Part shown: positions 31,697 to 40,759 of the stretch, piece by piece
Numbering within the stretch: position 1 is the first letter of the stretch
How the letters are laid out: each line of letters starts with the position of its first letter
DNA from: Candidatus Aegiribacteria sp.
Lineage (GTDB): Bacteria > Fermentibacterota > Fermentibacteria > Fermentibacterales > JCC-6
Assembly: GCA_030600545.1 (NCBI GenBank)
Contig: JAUVLV010000023.1
Location: forward strand, 1-41,296
Direction of reading: 5' to 3'
Length of the DNA stretch: 41,296 bases
Program-made: the position numbers and the translations under genes
Notes under the pieces: generated by a model
Databases searched by the model: none
The model's input: only the letters and a program-made list of their open reading frames with translations
What the model was told of the DNA's origin: nothing

Positions 31697-34600
31697 ATGA
31701 AAAAAGCGATAATATTTCTTCTTCCTGTTCTGCTTTCCATTTGTTTTGCAACTTCCTACGGCCGAAACAAAGTACAGGTAACGGAACAGGAATGGTGGGA
31801 GATCCAGGGCAGACATTTCACGATTTATTTTCCTCAGGGAGGAGAAGTCCCAGCGGAAACCCTTCTTGTGCATACAGAAAGAGAGCTGCTGAAACTGTCT
31901 GAGGAATTCAACTACATGCCGAAGGAACCGATACCTATCATTTTATATCTCTCTCCCCGTGATTTCAGGCAAACCGATATAAATCCATACGAAATTTCAC
32001 AGGCTGTTGGCGGGTTTACAGAGTTTTACAAAGGCAGGATAGTTGTGCCTTTTACAGGCTACTGGTCCGAATTCCGCCATGTGATTGCCCACGAGCTAAA
32101 TCATGCTTTTATCTTCGATATGATTTATAAACGTTCCCTGTTCAACATTATTACCGGAGGCACCCCTCTCTGGATGATGGAAGGTTTAGCCGAATACACA
32201 TCACTGGGCTGGGATGCAGCGTCAGAAGCCGAATTCAGGGATATGGTCATTTCGAACCAGATAGTTTCAATTGAAGAACTATCGAGAAGAAGGGATTACA
32301 TCGTCTACCGTGAAGGGCAGGCAATCTACCATTTCATGAACGAAAGGTACGGTGAAGATAAGTACAGGGATTTCGTTCAACATCTTAATTCCAAGGACAG
32401 AAGAACTGTTAATTCAGGCATTGAATCAAACGATTCATCCGACGAGCAGCGAAGATCCGGAGATCCATTTGAAACAGTATTCGGTATGTCTATGGCGCAG
32501 TTCAATGAAAAATTCCTGGAATGGGCACGTGAAAAGTACTGGTCCGAACTGGCATGCGGAGAAAGCCCTGATGATATAGCAAATGCCATATACAGTGATA
32601 ATGAACGGATTGAGCAGATCAACTCAATTATTTCCAGCGATGGAAGGCTTGTAGCAGGTATTGAGTATCATCACGCGCATTTTGCAGTAACCGTCAGATC
32701 TGCTGTAACCGGTGAAGTAAGAGACAGGCCGTTCGTATCAGGAGGGATTCTGGATGCTTCCGTCTCACCCATGTACAGGACCTGCAGTTTTTCTCCAACT
32801 GCTGACTCAATAGTCGTTGCTGTACAATATGTTTCGGGAGATAAACTGATTATATGTTCAGATGGCGAACGGGAATATCTTCCGTTTGAAATGGATTTAA
32901 TCCGGGATCCGATCTGGTCACCCTGTGGCAGGTATATTGGATTTTCAGGTATGAACAACGATCAGCTGAATATCTACGTTTGGGATATAAGGCAACAGGG
33001 ACTGTCACAGATCAGTGATGACTTATTGGGAGAAAGAGACCTGTCCTGGAACGATGACACAATCCTTTGCGCTGTAGAGCCCAGCAGAGGTGAGACCAGA
33101 ATTATTGAGTATACTCTTGATGGAATACCCAGAACCGTTTTCGCTGATTCCTCTGAGATCAGATATCCTATCAGCGTTCCGGATGGTGTGTTATTCCTTT
33201 CGAACATGAACGGTTATCCGGACCTGTATCTGCTTAAGGGTTCTACAGATGAGATTGTTCGTCTTACAGCCCTTTACCGAACCATAAATTCACCATCCTG
33301 GGCTGAATCTTCCGAAATACTGACGTTCGTATCCAGCGACTGGACCGGAACCGGGGTTTTTCTTGCATACAACATTACGGACAGGAGAGTGATCTCATGT
33401 GAACATGGATCATTCGATGTTACGATTGATGCAACGGAAAACAGGCTTGTGCCGGAATACTACCCAATCTCGGATTCAACGGAAATATCGGAACGTCGAG
33501 ATCGTTCCGGATCACAACAGCTGATAGTTTCGTCTGAGCTTATTCAAGAAGACGCGAAATCTGATGATGTATCCGCTCAGTGCGGTGATGATGAATTTCA
33601 ATGCAGCATATCCCCTTACACCCCAAGACTGACTGTAGATTACGCCAGCGCAAGGGCCTCATACGACTCGTACCTTGGCATTGCGGGATACACACAGTTC
33701 ATTTTCAGCGATATTTTAGCTCACCATCAAATTATCGTTAATACAAACCTGAACGGAGGCAGTCTCAGTGATGTTGATATAGCCACTTATTACGGTTATC
33801 TGCCCCATCGTATCGATTATGGTTTCGGCCTTATGCGGGAATCATACAGATACTTGTTCAAGTTTTCCGATGGCCATTATGAAGAAGTCAGAGACGTTGA
33901 TATGGGTGGATTCGCCCTTGCCAGATATCCATTAAGTCCATCATTCAGGCTTAGTGGTTCATTGGGGTACAGGCATTTAAGCCGTACCGGAACCTGGAAT
34001 TCTACTGCAGACTTTGATGAAGATATAGTTTCACTACAGTCTGGGGTTGTCTTCGACAATGCTCTGTGGGGAAGTGTGGGTCCGCGGGTAGGAAGCAGAT
34101 TCAGTTTCGTAGTCGAGTATGCTCCATCTATATCAGGATCTGCAAATTACAGTACAGTGCTTGTCGATTTGAGAAATTACCTCTGGGTATCCCGAAGAGT
34201 GACATTCGCCACCAGGCTGGCAGGGGGAACAAGCTGGGGTCCCGACGCACAGAATTTTTTCCTTGGCGGTGCCATGCCTCACAGGCTGTTATGGGGGGAA
34301 GTTGAAACCATAGATGAACTTCTTGGCTTCTATACTAATTACGGTGACATGCTGAGGGGATACGATTATGCCAGTATTCGTGGACGTAGATATGGCATCT
34401 TTTCGGCAGAGTTAAGGGTTCCTTTTGTGAACACACTGGCGCTTGACGCTCCCCTTCCTCTTACTTTCAGAAACGGAAGGGGTGTCCTGTTCTTCGATCT
34501 GGGATGTGCTTTTGATGACATTTCCAGTTTTCACGGAGCCTCCACTGCAGGGGGGTTTCATCTGGATGATCTGAAGATGGGTCTGGGAATCGGATACAGA

Positions 34601-34708
34601 TTCAATCTTGGTTACCTTCTCCTGAAGCATGATATTGCATGGCGTACCGATTTGCATGGTATTTCCCATAAACCTGAACAGAATGTTACTATCGGGGCTG
34701 AATTCTGA
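31697..34708 (+). CDS. Metallopeptidase / beta-propeller / outer-membrane barrel fusion
   Basis: A 1003-residue exported protein. A signal peptide (about 1-20) is followed by a gluzincin peptidase domain (peptidase MA-like) with zinc motif HELNH at 132-136 and the downstream Glu E166 in MMEGLAEYTS. Residues about 290-620 are a TolB/WD40-like beta-propeller with repeated blades (DPIWSPCGRYIGFSG; DLSWNDDTILCAV). The final 350 residues form an Omp85/BamA-like surface-antigen barrel, ending NVTIGAEF with the terminal Phe. Such fusions are known in some FCB bacteria. It would present a protease and a sensor/binding propeller at the outer membrane, from inside or outside. Strong GGAGG before ATG 31697. 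Confidence 0.82.
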   Translation: MKKAIIFLLPVLLSICFATSYGRNKVQVTEQEWWEIQGRHFTIYFPQGGEVPAETLLVHTERELLKLSEEFNYMPKEPIPIILYLSPRDFRQTDINPYEISQAVGGFTEFYKGRIVVPFTGYWSEFRHVIAHELNHAFIFDMIYKRSLFNIITGGTPLWMMEGLAEYTSLGWDAASEAEFRDMVISNQIVSIEELSRRRDYIVYREGQAIYHFMNERYGEDKYRDFVQHLNSKDRRTVNSGIESNDSSDEQRRSGDPFETVFGMSMAQFNEKFLEWAREKYWSELACGESPDDIANAIYSDNERIEQINSIISSDGRLVAGIEYHHAHFAVTVRSAVTGEVRDRPFVSGGILDASVSPMYRTCSFSPTADSIVVAVQYVSGDKLIICSDGEREYLPFEMDLIRDPIWSPCGRYIGFSGMNNDQLNIYVWDIRQQGLSQISDDLLGERDLSWNDDTILCAVEPSRGETRIIEYTLDGIPRTVFADSSEIRYPISVPDGVLFLSNMNGYPDLYLLKGSTDEIVRLTALYRTINSPSWAESSEILTFVSSDWTGTGVFLAYNITDRRVISCEHGSFDVTIDATENRLVPEYYPISDSTEISERRDRSGSQQLIVSSELIQEDAKSDDVSAQCGDDEFQCSISPYTPRLTVDYASARASYDSYLGIAGYTQFIFSDILAHHQIIVNTNLNGGSLSDVDIATYYGYLPHRIDYGFGLMRESYRYLFKFSDGHYEEVRDVDMGGFALARYPLSPSFRLSGSLGYRHLSRTGTWNSTADFDEDIVSLQSGVVFDNALWGSVGPRVGSRFSFVVEYAPSISGSANYSTVLVDLRNYLWVSRRVTFATRLAGGTSWGPDAQNFFLGGAMPHRLLWGEVETIDELLGFYTNYGDMLRGYDYASIRGRRYGIFSAELRVPFVNTLALDAPLPLTFRNGRGVLFFDLGCAFDDISSFHGASTAGGFHLDDLKMGLGIGYRFNLGYLLLKHDIAWRTDLHGISHKPEQNVTIGAEF

Positions 34709-34774
34709 TGGGAATCAGGTATATTCGATTGAACTGACAGTCATTTTTATGAAATAACACGGAGGAATGCCGGT

Positions 34775-35635
34775 TTGAAAACACTATTTCTTCTATTCAT
34801 CCTTGTGTCATTTGTTTTTGCATGGACCTGTCCTGAGTGCGGAACAGAGAACAACGGAGATTTTTGTACTGAGTGCAGTCTCCCTCAACCCCCCGAGGGA
34901 ATGGAGTATATAGGTCCATCAACTGTAACAGTTGATGGAGAAATCATCTCCGTAGGACCTTTTTTCATTGATTCGGAGCCTGTTATCAGCAGGGATATTC
35001 TTGACTGGCTTGCCCGGGAGATATCTTACGTTGATCAAATCCCTGTTTACCTGACCGGACAGGAAGCATTGATGATGCCGGGTGAAAGCATGGGTGAAGA
35101 CTTCAGGGATATTATCTTCATCAGATATACGCCATGGGTCATTTACAAGAATACACAAGGTGGTGTAACCGGTGTTACCGTTCAGAGCGGTTGCTTTGAT
35201 ATTCCTGCTACTTCAGTCACATTTGATGCCGCAAGGTTTTTTCTGAATGATTCCGGTAAGAGACTTCCTACAAGGGCGGAAATTACCGCCGCGGCTTCTG
35301 CCGGCGTAATAAAGTTTAAAGATACATGGGAAGTCATGAATACCTACTCGGATTTCATATCAATGACCCTATCCGGCATAATCGGAGTATCTCCAGCAGA
35401 TCTGGCCATGTTCTCTGCTAACCAGACACCGGAAGAGCGGATAATGTGGGAATGGACAAGAGATGCCTGGAATCAGCCTCCCGATTCGATTACAGATCTG
35501 CAATCACCATATGCATTGATTTTCAAACCGCTTGATCCTCCTGTTGAGGGTACAGCTTTGAGGGAGAGCGGATATTACAATGTTATTTTCCGCGGAGTAG
35601 TGCCCATACCCTGGATTGAATTAAGTAGAAACTGA
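34775..35635 (+). CDS. Secreted zinc-ribbon protein with FGE-sulfatase-like domain
   Basis: A 286-residue exported protein. TTG 34775 has GGAGG 9 bases upstream and starts a signal peptide (1-16). Immediately after comes a zinc ribbon, C19-x2-C22-x8-C31-x2-C34. From about 50 the order of blocks resembles the formylglycine-generating enzyme / SUMF1 fold: FFIDSEPVISRDILDWL, then SVTFDAARFFLNDSGKRLPT and RAEITAAASAG, then MWEWTRDAWN, ending YYNVIFRGV. In real FGEs the matching blocks are WxDAxxYCxWxGKRLPTEAEWEYA and WEWTxD. The two active-site Cys of FGE near the C-terminus are not seen, so it is more likely a binding or structural relative, as in many FGE-like proteins. Neighbour to an LpoB-like gene, 16 bases on. 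Confidence 0.7.
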   Translation: MKTLFLLFILVSFVFAWTCPECGTENNGDFCTECSLPQPPEGMEYIGPSTVTVDGEIISVGPFFIDSEPVISRDILDWLAREISYVDQIPVYLTGQEALMMPGESMGEDFRDIIFIRYTPWVIYKNTQGGVTGVTVQSGCFDIPATSVTFDAARFFLNDSGKRLPTRAEITAAASAGVIKFKDTWEVMNTYSDFISMTLSGIIGVSPADLAMFSANQTPEERIMWEWTRDAWNQPPDSITDLQSPYALIFKPLDPPVEGTALRESGYYNVIFRGVVPIPWIELSRN

Positions 35636-35651
35636 AACTGAAAGGAACAAT

Positions 35652-36254
35652 ATGAACACTGCATTCAAAACCTTTGTGATTGTTGCCGCAATTGCATTTA
35701 TTGCCGGTTGCGGAGGTCGTGAAGTTACTCGAACCGATCCCGATACAGTTACTGACCTCAGTGGTTACTGGAACGAAACCGATGCCCATATGGTAGCTGA
35801 CTCGATGATTGCCCAGTGTCTCGATGGCAGATGGCTTACAGAGTTCGCATCCGGGGGGAGCAGGGGAGATCGCCCGGCCAAGCCCGTAATCGTTGTTGGT
35901 GGTATTTACAATGAGAGTTCGGAACATATTAATACAAATATCTTTATGAATTCTATAGAACAGGCTTTTCTTGAGTCAGGTGAAATTCAGATAGCCGCAG
36001 GCGGAGCGAGCAGAGGAGAAGTCAGATCAGAAAGAGAAGATCAGACCATTTTCTCATCACCTGAAACCGCCGCCTCATTCGGTCGGGAGATCGGCGCGGA
36101 CTACGTAATGACAGGTAGTGTAGGATCGATAGTTGACGAAGAAGGTGATACCAGGAGTATCTACTATCAGATCAGCCTCGAACTTATCGATGTTGAGACA
36201 GCACTTAAATCCTGGATAGGAAGCCTTGAGATCAAAAAAATAATCGAGTGGTAG
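35652..36254 (+). CDS. LpoB-like outer-membrane lipoprotein
   Basis: A 200-residue lipoprotein with lipobox IAGC (C20). The mature part has DVTDLSGYWNETD-like start (TDLSGYWNETDAHMVADSMI), KPVIVVGGIYNESSEHINT, FGREIGADYVMTGSV and the final ALKSWIGSLEIKKI, all characteristic of the LpoB / COG3417 family. In gammaproteobacteria LpoB activates PBP1B from the outer membrane; distant bacteria carry homologues of unproven role. AAAGGAAC lies upstream of ATG 35652. It is followed by a COG3014-like lipoprotein gene; I recall this pair in other genomes, so a joint role in cell-wall synthesis is plausible. Confidence 0.85.
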   Translation: MNTAFKTFVIVAAIAFIAGCGGREVTRTDPDTVTDLSGYWNETDAHMVADSMIAQCLDGRWLTEFASGGSRGDRPAKPVIVVGGIYNESSEHINTNIFMNSIEQAFLESGEIQIAAGGASRGEVRSEREDQTIFSSPETAASFGREIGADYVMTGSVGSIVDEEGDTRSIYYQISLELIDVETALKSWIGSLEIKKIIEW

Positions 36255-36315
36255 AAAAGCCATCGAACACCGCTGAGTTCTGAACGAACAGCCCGGATAC
36301 GGAGATAGCGGATCT

Positions 36316-37632
36316 ATGATCAGACTATTGAGTTCATGCATTTTAACCGCAATTGTGGTCGTAGTAGCAAGTTGTGCAACAGATTACACAAGTGAGATGA
36401 GACCTGTAACCTCAAATCTGAGGATGGACAGACCGGATCTTGCCGTCGAGGAATTCAAAGAGAATTTCACCGATTCCACCGGCAGGAACAGGCTTCTTTA
36501 CCTTATGGAACTGGGCAATCTGATGCGGCTTTACGGCAATTTTCCAGTAGCAGAGAATCTGTTACTTCAGGCTGACAGACTGAGCGATCAGCAGCGTGGT
36601 ATCGAACTCGGTCAGGAAATCGGATCGTTTCTGAGTAGTGATCTTGCTCTTGAGTTCCGTGGAGCCGATTATGAAAAGGTTTTCATAAATTATTGCCTGG
36701 CTGCATGCTATGCCTCGGAAAACAATATGGAGGACGCCCTGGTTGAATGCAGAAGGGTAAATGACAAACTTCGAGCGCTTAACCTGAGCTACGAAGAGAA
36801 CAGGAATCGGTACAGTGATGATGCCTTTATCAGATATCTCATGGGTATTCTGTACGAAAAGGCGGGAGATCTCAATAATGCTCTTATAGCCTACAGGAAC
36901 AGTGCCGCTGTATACGATTCTTCCTATGCGGTAGATTACGGAATATCTGCACCTATGAGGGTGAAATCTGACATTCTAAGACTTTCAAGTGAACTCGGAA
37001 TGCAGTCGGTATATCAGGATTATTCCTCACAGTGGCCCGGAGTGAGCTGGGAAGACGAAGGCTCCGATGCCGATCATGGTGAAGTAGTTGTTATTCTGGA
37101 GACGGGAATGATCCCTTCACGGATTGAGAAATCCTACACCTTCGTTTTTAATGACAGGATTTACAGAGTCTCTTTGCCGGCTATAGCGAACAAACGGAGA
37201 GAATCCTGGTCAGTTACTCTTTCTTCTGGAAGAATCCAAACCAGTGGATTCCTTGCCGAGGATCTTGCAGGTATAGCCAGAAAAAACCTTGAGGATCAAG
37301 CTGGACGTAATATCGCAAGGGCTGTTGCCAGACTGGCCGTAAAAGCCGGTGTGACAGAGGCCGGGGAACAGCTGGTGGAAGAGCTTACGGAAGAGAATAG
37401 CGGTATATCGCAGGTTACAGGGTTACTGCTGAGTATTGTAGGAGCCGCTACCGAGCAGGCTGATCTGAGAGCATGGCTGACTCTGCCCTCCCAGATATAT
37501 GTTCTGCGCCTCAGACTTCCTGAAGGAGTTCATCCCGTAAGAGTTACTGTTAACGGACGGACTGTTTTAAGTGATGATTCCATGACTATCGATCCAGGCG
37601 AGATAAAGCTGCTGTTCCTGCGGGAAGGATAA
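36316..37632 (+). CDS. COG3014-like TPR lipoprotein
   Basis: A 438-residue lipoprotein with signal and C20 in VASC. The mature part has TPR-like helices (LLYLMELGNLMRLYGNFPVA, then AENLLLQADRL), the FINYCLAACYASENNMEDA segment with ALVECRRVNDKL, and LMGILYEKAGDLNNALIAY. Later a VVVILETGMIPSRIEKSY strand-rich domain and LRLPEGVHPVRVTVNG near the end suggest a beta C-terminus. This is the COG3014 pattern. It follows the LpoB-like gene by 61 bases with GGAG before the ATG. Function unproven. Only 2 bases separate its stop from the deoC TTG. Confidence 0.82.
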   Translation: MIRLLSSCILTAIVVVVASCATDYTSEMRPVTSNLRMDRPDLAVEEFKENFTDSTGRNRLLYLMELGNLMRLYGNFPVAENLLLQADRLSDQQRGIELGQEIGSFLSSDLALEFRGADYEKVFINYCLAACYASENNMEDALVECRRVNDKLRALNLSYEENRNRYSDDAFIRYLMGILYEKAGDLNNALIAYRNSAAVYDSSYAVDYGISAPMRVKSDILRLSSELGMQSVYQDYSSQWPGVSWEDEGSDADHGEVVVILETGMIPSRIEKSYTFVFNDRIYRVSLPAIANKRRESWSVTLSSGRIQTSGFLAEDLAGIARKNLEDQAGRNIARAVARLAVKAGVTEAGEQLVEELTEENSGISQVTGLLLSIVGAATEQADLRAWLTLPSQIYVLRLRLPEGVHPVRVTVNGRTVLSDDSMTIDPGEIKLLFLREG

Positions 37633-37634
37633 TA

Positions 37635-38288
37635 TTGACCAGGTCAGAACTCGCATCCATTATCGATCATACCATGCTTAAACCGGAGGCTGTTTCTGAT
37701 GATATTGAAAAGCTGTGCAGAGAAGTAATCCAATACGGATTCGCTTCCGCCTGTATAAATCCGATATGGGTACCGCTAGCTTCGGGAATTCTTATAGGGT
37801 CCGGATCAATAGTCTGTTCAGTTATTGGATTCCCTCTTGGTGCAACCAACTGCATGACCGAAGAAGCTGGAAGGGCACTAGATAATGGAGCCGGAGAACT
37901 GGACATGGTCTTGCCCATAGGGTTACTGAAGAGCGGCTATACGAAGAGAACAGCAGATTCCATTCAAAATGTTGTCCGAGCAGCTTCTAAAAAGCCTGTA
38001 AAAGTTATTCTTGAAACCTGTTTTCTTACTGATGAAGAGAAAATTCTCGCCTGTAGAATCGCAATGGACAGCGGTGCTTCCTGGGTAAAGACTTCCACCG
38101 GCTTCAGCACCGGAGGAGCCACAATAGCTGATGTTACTCTCATGCGGAGTACTGTTGGGGAAGCGCTTGGTGTAAAGGCTTCGGGAGGAATTAGAACCCT
38201 GAGTAATGCTCTTGCGATGATAGAAGCTGGAGCCGAAAGGTTGGGCTGCAGCAGAAGCGTAGAGATAGTTGGATCTTTAGATTCCTGA
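37635..38288 (+). CDS. deoC: Deoxyribose-phosphate aldolase
   Basis: Splits deoxyribose 5-phosphate into glyceraldehyde 3-phosphate and acetaldehyde. 217 residues from TTG 37635 (GGAAGGA upstream). ELDMVLPIG holds the conserved Asp; VKTSTGFSTGGAT holds the Schiff-base Lys; GVKASGGIRTLSNALAMIEAG has the second Lys. The end reads GAERLGCSRSVEIV where most family members have GASRIGTSSGV; the Gly-Ser phosphate region is partly altered. Placed near a transketolase gene, consistent with pentose metabolism, although the helicase gene lies between. Confidence 0.95.
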   Translation: MTRSELASIIDHTMLKPEAVSDDIEKLCREVIQYGFASACINPIWVPLASGILIGSGSIVCSVIGFPLGATNCMTEEAGRALDNGAGELDMVLPIGLLKSGYTKRTADSIQNVVRAASKKPVKVILETCFLTDEEKILACRIAMDSGASWVKTSTGFSTGGATIADVTLMRSTVGEALGVKASGGIRTLSNALAMIEAGAERLGCSRSVEIVGSLDS

Positions 38289-38315
38289 TGTCACTATTTG
38301 TATTTGAATGTAAGT

Positions 38316-38348
38316 GCAGGCAACTGGAGGGGTCAACCAGTTGCCTGC
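38316..38348. terminator. 12-bp perfect hairpin between deoC and the minus-strand miniprotein
   Basis: GCAGGCAACTGG (38316-38327) pairs perfectly with CCAGTTGCCTGC (38337-38348) around a 9-base loop. It lies between convergent genes, so a bidirectional termination or RNA-protection role fits, but no T-run follows on either strand. The rest of the 271-base gap 38289-38559 holds the miniprotein gene below. Confidence 0.5.
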
Positions 38349-38396
38349 TCATATCCTGGATTACAATTCACTCTCTACAGCCGATCAGGGAGGGGG

Positions 38397-38486
38397 TCAG
38401 ACCGGCAGTACTTCGAGAGCGAAAACCGACATGATTATCACACCAAAGGAAATGATCAGCCAGTTTTTCAATCCAGGTTTCTGCAT
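38397..38486 (-). CDS. 29-residue single-helix membrane miniprotein
   Basis: A short minus-strand reading frame, ATG 38486 to TGA 38397, encoding a basic start (MQKPGLKNW) followed by a continuous hydrophobic stretch LIISFGVIIMSVFALEVL and ending Pro-Val. AGGGAG lies 8 bases upstream of the ATG. The Lys-Lys-then-hydrophobic layout is that of known small transmembrane proteins (N-in). It sits in a gap that otherwise has no gene, convergent with deoC and divergent from pcrA. Composition and RBS favour a real gene, but length gives little statistical weight, and no homologue is known to me. Confidence 0.5.
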   Translation of the reverse strand: MQKPGLKNWLIISFGVIIMSVFALEVLPV

Positions 38487-38559
38487 TTGATAATCTCCCT
38501 GTACTTTTGTATTTTCTACCAAACAGATAAGCAATATTCTTTCCAATTAGAAATAACTT

Positions 38560-40728
38560 ATGAAAATAGACAAATTAAATTCCAGGCAGCGGGAGGCCGT
38601 AAACTATACTGAGGGGCCACTTCTTGTTCTTGCAGGAGCCGGTAGCGGTAAAACAAGGGTTCTTACCGCTAAAATAGCTGATATTATAGAAAAAGGTCAT
38701 GCAGAACCATGGGAAATTCTTGCAATGACCTTTACAAATAAGGCGGCTCAGGAAATGAGGGAGAGGGTGAACAACATCCTGCCAGGGAGGTGTTCCAGGA
38801 TTCGAATGGGGACATTCCACTCTGTCTGCGCCTGGATTCTGAGGCGGGAAGCCCACCACCTGGGTTACAACGAAAATTATACCATATACGATGCAGATGA
38901 CCAGAAAACCCTTATCAGAAGGCTTCTGAAGAGCATTGATTCATCAACGAAAATCACTCCTGGCCTCGCAAAAGGATATATCTCAAATAACAAGAACGAT
39001 GGTATATCCGCCGAGGAGGCAATGCAGCGTGCAGACGGACAGAGGGAGATTGATCTGGCAGGGGTTTATCTAAAATATGAGGAAAGGCTGAAGTCTTCTG
39101 GTGCATTCGATTTTGACGATTTATTGACAGGTGTCCTTCGTATATTCCGCCAAGATGATGACATTAGAAAACTCTATTCTTCAATGTTCTCATACATTCT
39201 TGTAGATGAATATCAGGATACTAACAGGATTCAGCACGAGCTTCTGAAAGAACTTTCAAAGGACGGAGCGGGAATATGTGTTGTGGGAGATGATGATCAA
39301 TCCATTTACGCATGGAGAGGAGCCTGTGTAGAGAATATTCTGGAGTTTTCGAAGGATTTTCCGGGCACCAGGATTATAAGGCTGGAAGAGAATTACAGAT
39401 CTACAGGCAATATTCTTCTAGGAGCATCAGCACTCGTTAACCATAATAGAAAAAGACATGGTAAAACGTTATGGACAAAACAGGAAGCAGGCCTTCCAAT
39501 AAAGGTGAGATCCCTTTACAATGAAACCGAAGAAGCGGAATGGATACTGGGGGAGGTAGAAGAACTTATTGAGGATGGTTCACTTTCGCGCGAATCCATA
39601 GCTGTGCTTTACAGGACTAATGCCCAGTCGCGTCAACTCGAGACAGCATGCAGAAAACATGGGATCAATTACGAAGTTGTAGGATCACAGAGATTCTACG
39701 AGCGGATGGAGATCAAGGATATAATCGCTTACCTGAGGGTTTTCATCAACCACAATGACCGTCTTAGTCTCGAGCGGATAATCAACAAACCAACTCGAGG
39801 GCTTGGCAGAAAAGGGAGAGAGGTCTTTTTTTCCTATATGGATTTGAATGGACTTGATCCCGTGGATGCGATGCTGATATCCGGGAGCATCAGCGGTATT
39901 GCTTCCAGGGCATCCAGGGGACTGAAAAGTCTTGGAGAATGGTTCAGATTGGCCGAAGAAAGTATTACAGAAGGAATATCGGTATCTGAAATAGTTGACA
40001 GTCTTCTTGATAATACAGGTTTAGCCCGACAGTACTGCACAGAGGACATTACTGATCAATCTCGCCTTGAGAATATCGCCGAGTTCAGAAGAAGTGTGTC
40101 GGAATACGATCAGTCTGTACCCGGCGGAGGCCTGCCGGGTTTCATGAATGAGATAAGCCTTGCCACCACAGTTGACGAGTATGAGGGTGAGAACAGCGGT
40201 AAAATTGCCCTCATGACTCTTCATTGCGCGAAAGGTCTTGAATTCAATACTGTTTTCATTGCAGGGCTTGAAGAGGGAATGTTACCTTTCATCAGGCCGG
40301 GAGAGTATGTCCCTTCGGATATGGAAGAGGAAAGAAGGCTGCTTTATGTGGGAATGACGCGAGCCCAGAAGAGGCTGATACTTACTTGCGCAATAAACAG
40401 GAGAAGGGGTGGTGTTTCACAATCGGGTCCATCCCGGTTTATAAGCGAAATCGCAAACGGAGAAAATCGAATACCGCCTGCCAGGAAGGTTTTTCCTGAT
40501 AAAAGGGAACAGATAGAAGAAACTGATGAAAACACGCTGGCTTACAGCAGTGGAAATCTTATCAATCATCCTCGATACGGCAGAGGGCTTGTGAAAAAGG
40601 CTGTAAAAACAGGATCCGAATGGAGAATAACTGTTGATTTCGGATTTGACGAACCCAAAACACTGGTAACAGGATATGTGCCTATTCCAATTCTAAAACG
40701 GAAAGGTTCGGTGCAGGATCTTGATTGA
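38560..40728 (+). CDS. pcrA: PcrA/UvrD-type superfamily 1 DNA helicase
   Basis: A 722-residue 3'-5' helicase for repair and conflict resolution. Motifs: Q motif LNSRQREAV, Walker A VLAGAGSGKTR, Ia MTFTNKAAQEMRERV, II LVDEYQDTN, III VVGDDDQSIYAWRGA, IV RLEENYRSTGNIL, V LMTLHCAKGLEFNTVFI and VI RLLYVGMTRAQKRL. The C-terminus has the Tudor-like RNA-polymerase-binding segment INHPRYGRGLVKKAV and KTLVTGYVPI. Length and order are normal for PcrA. Weak Shine-Dalgarno; the start is placed at the ATG next to the Q motif. Confidence 0.96.
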   Translation: MKIDKLNSRQREAVNYTEGPLLVLAGAGSGKTRVLTAKIADIIEKGHAEPWEILAMTFTNKAAQEMRERVNNILPGRCSRIRMGTFHSVCAWILRREAHHLGYNENYTIYDADDQKTLIRRLLKSIDSSTKITPGLAKGYISNNKNDGISAEEAMQRADGQREIDLAGVYLKYEERLKSSGAFDFDDLLTGVLRIFRQDDDIRKLYSSMFSYILVDEYQDTNRIQHELLKELSKDGAGICVVGDDDQSIYAWRGACVENILEFSKDFPGTRIIRLEENYRSTGNILLGASALVNHNRKRHGKTLWTKQEAGLPIKVRSLYNETEEAEWILGEVEELIEDGSLSRESIAVLYRTNAQSRQLETACRKHGINYEVVGSQRFYERMEIKDIIAYLRVFINHNDRLSLERIINKPTRGLGRKGREVFFSYMDLNGLDPVDAMLISGSISGIASRASRGLKSLGEWFRLAEESITEGISVSEIVDSLLDNTGLARQYCTEDITDQSRLENIAEFRRSVSEYDQSVPGGGLPGFMNEISLATTVDEYEGENSGKIALMTLHCAKGLEFNTVFIAGLEEGMLPFIRPGEYVPSDMEEERRLLYVGMTRAQKRLILTCAINRRRGGVSQSGPSRFISEIANGENRIPPARKVFPDKREQIEETDENTLAYSSGNLINHPRYGRGLVKKAVKTGSEWRITVDFGFDEPKTLVTGYVPIPILKRKGSVQDLD

Positions 40729-40759
40729 GAGTAAATCTCTTTCTGACTGGAATTAATAA

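Noticed and set aside
38298-38612. Plus-strand frame crossing the deoC-pcrA gap
   Set aside because: It runs through the 12-bp hairpin and the pcrA start and has no RBS or recognisable protein pattern.
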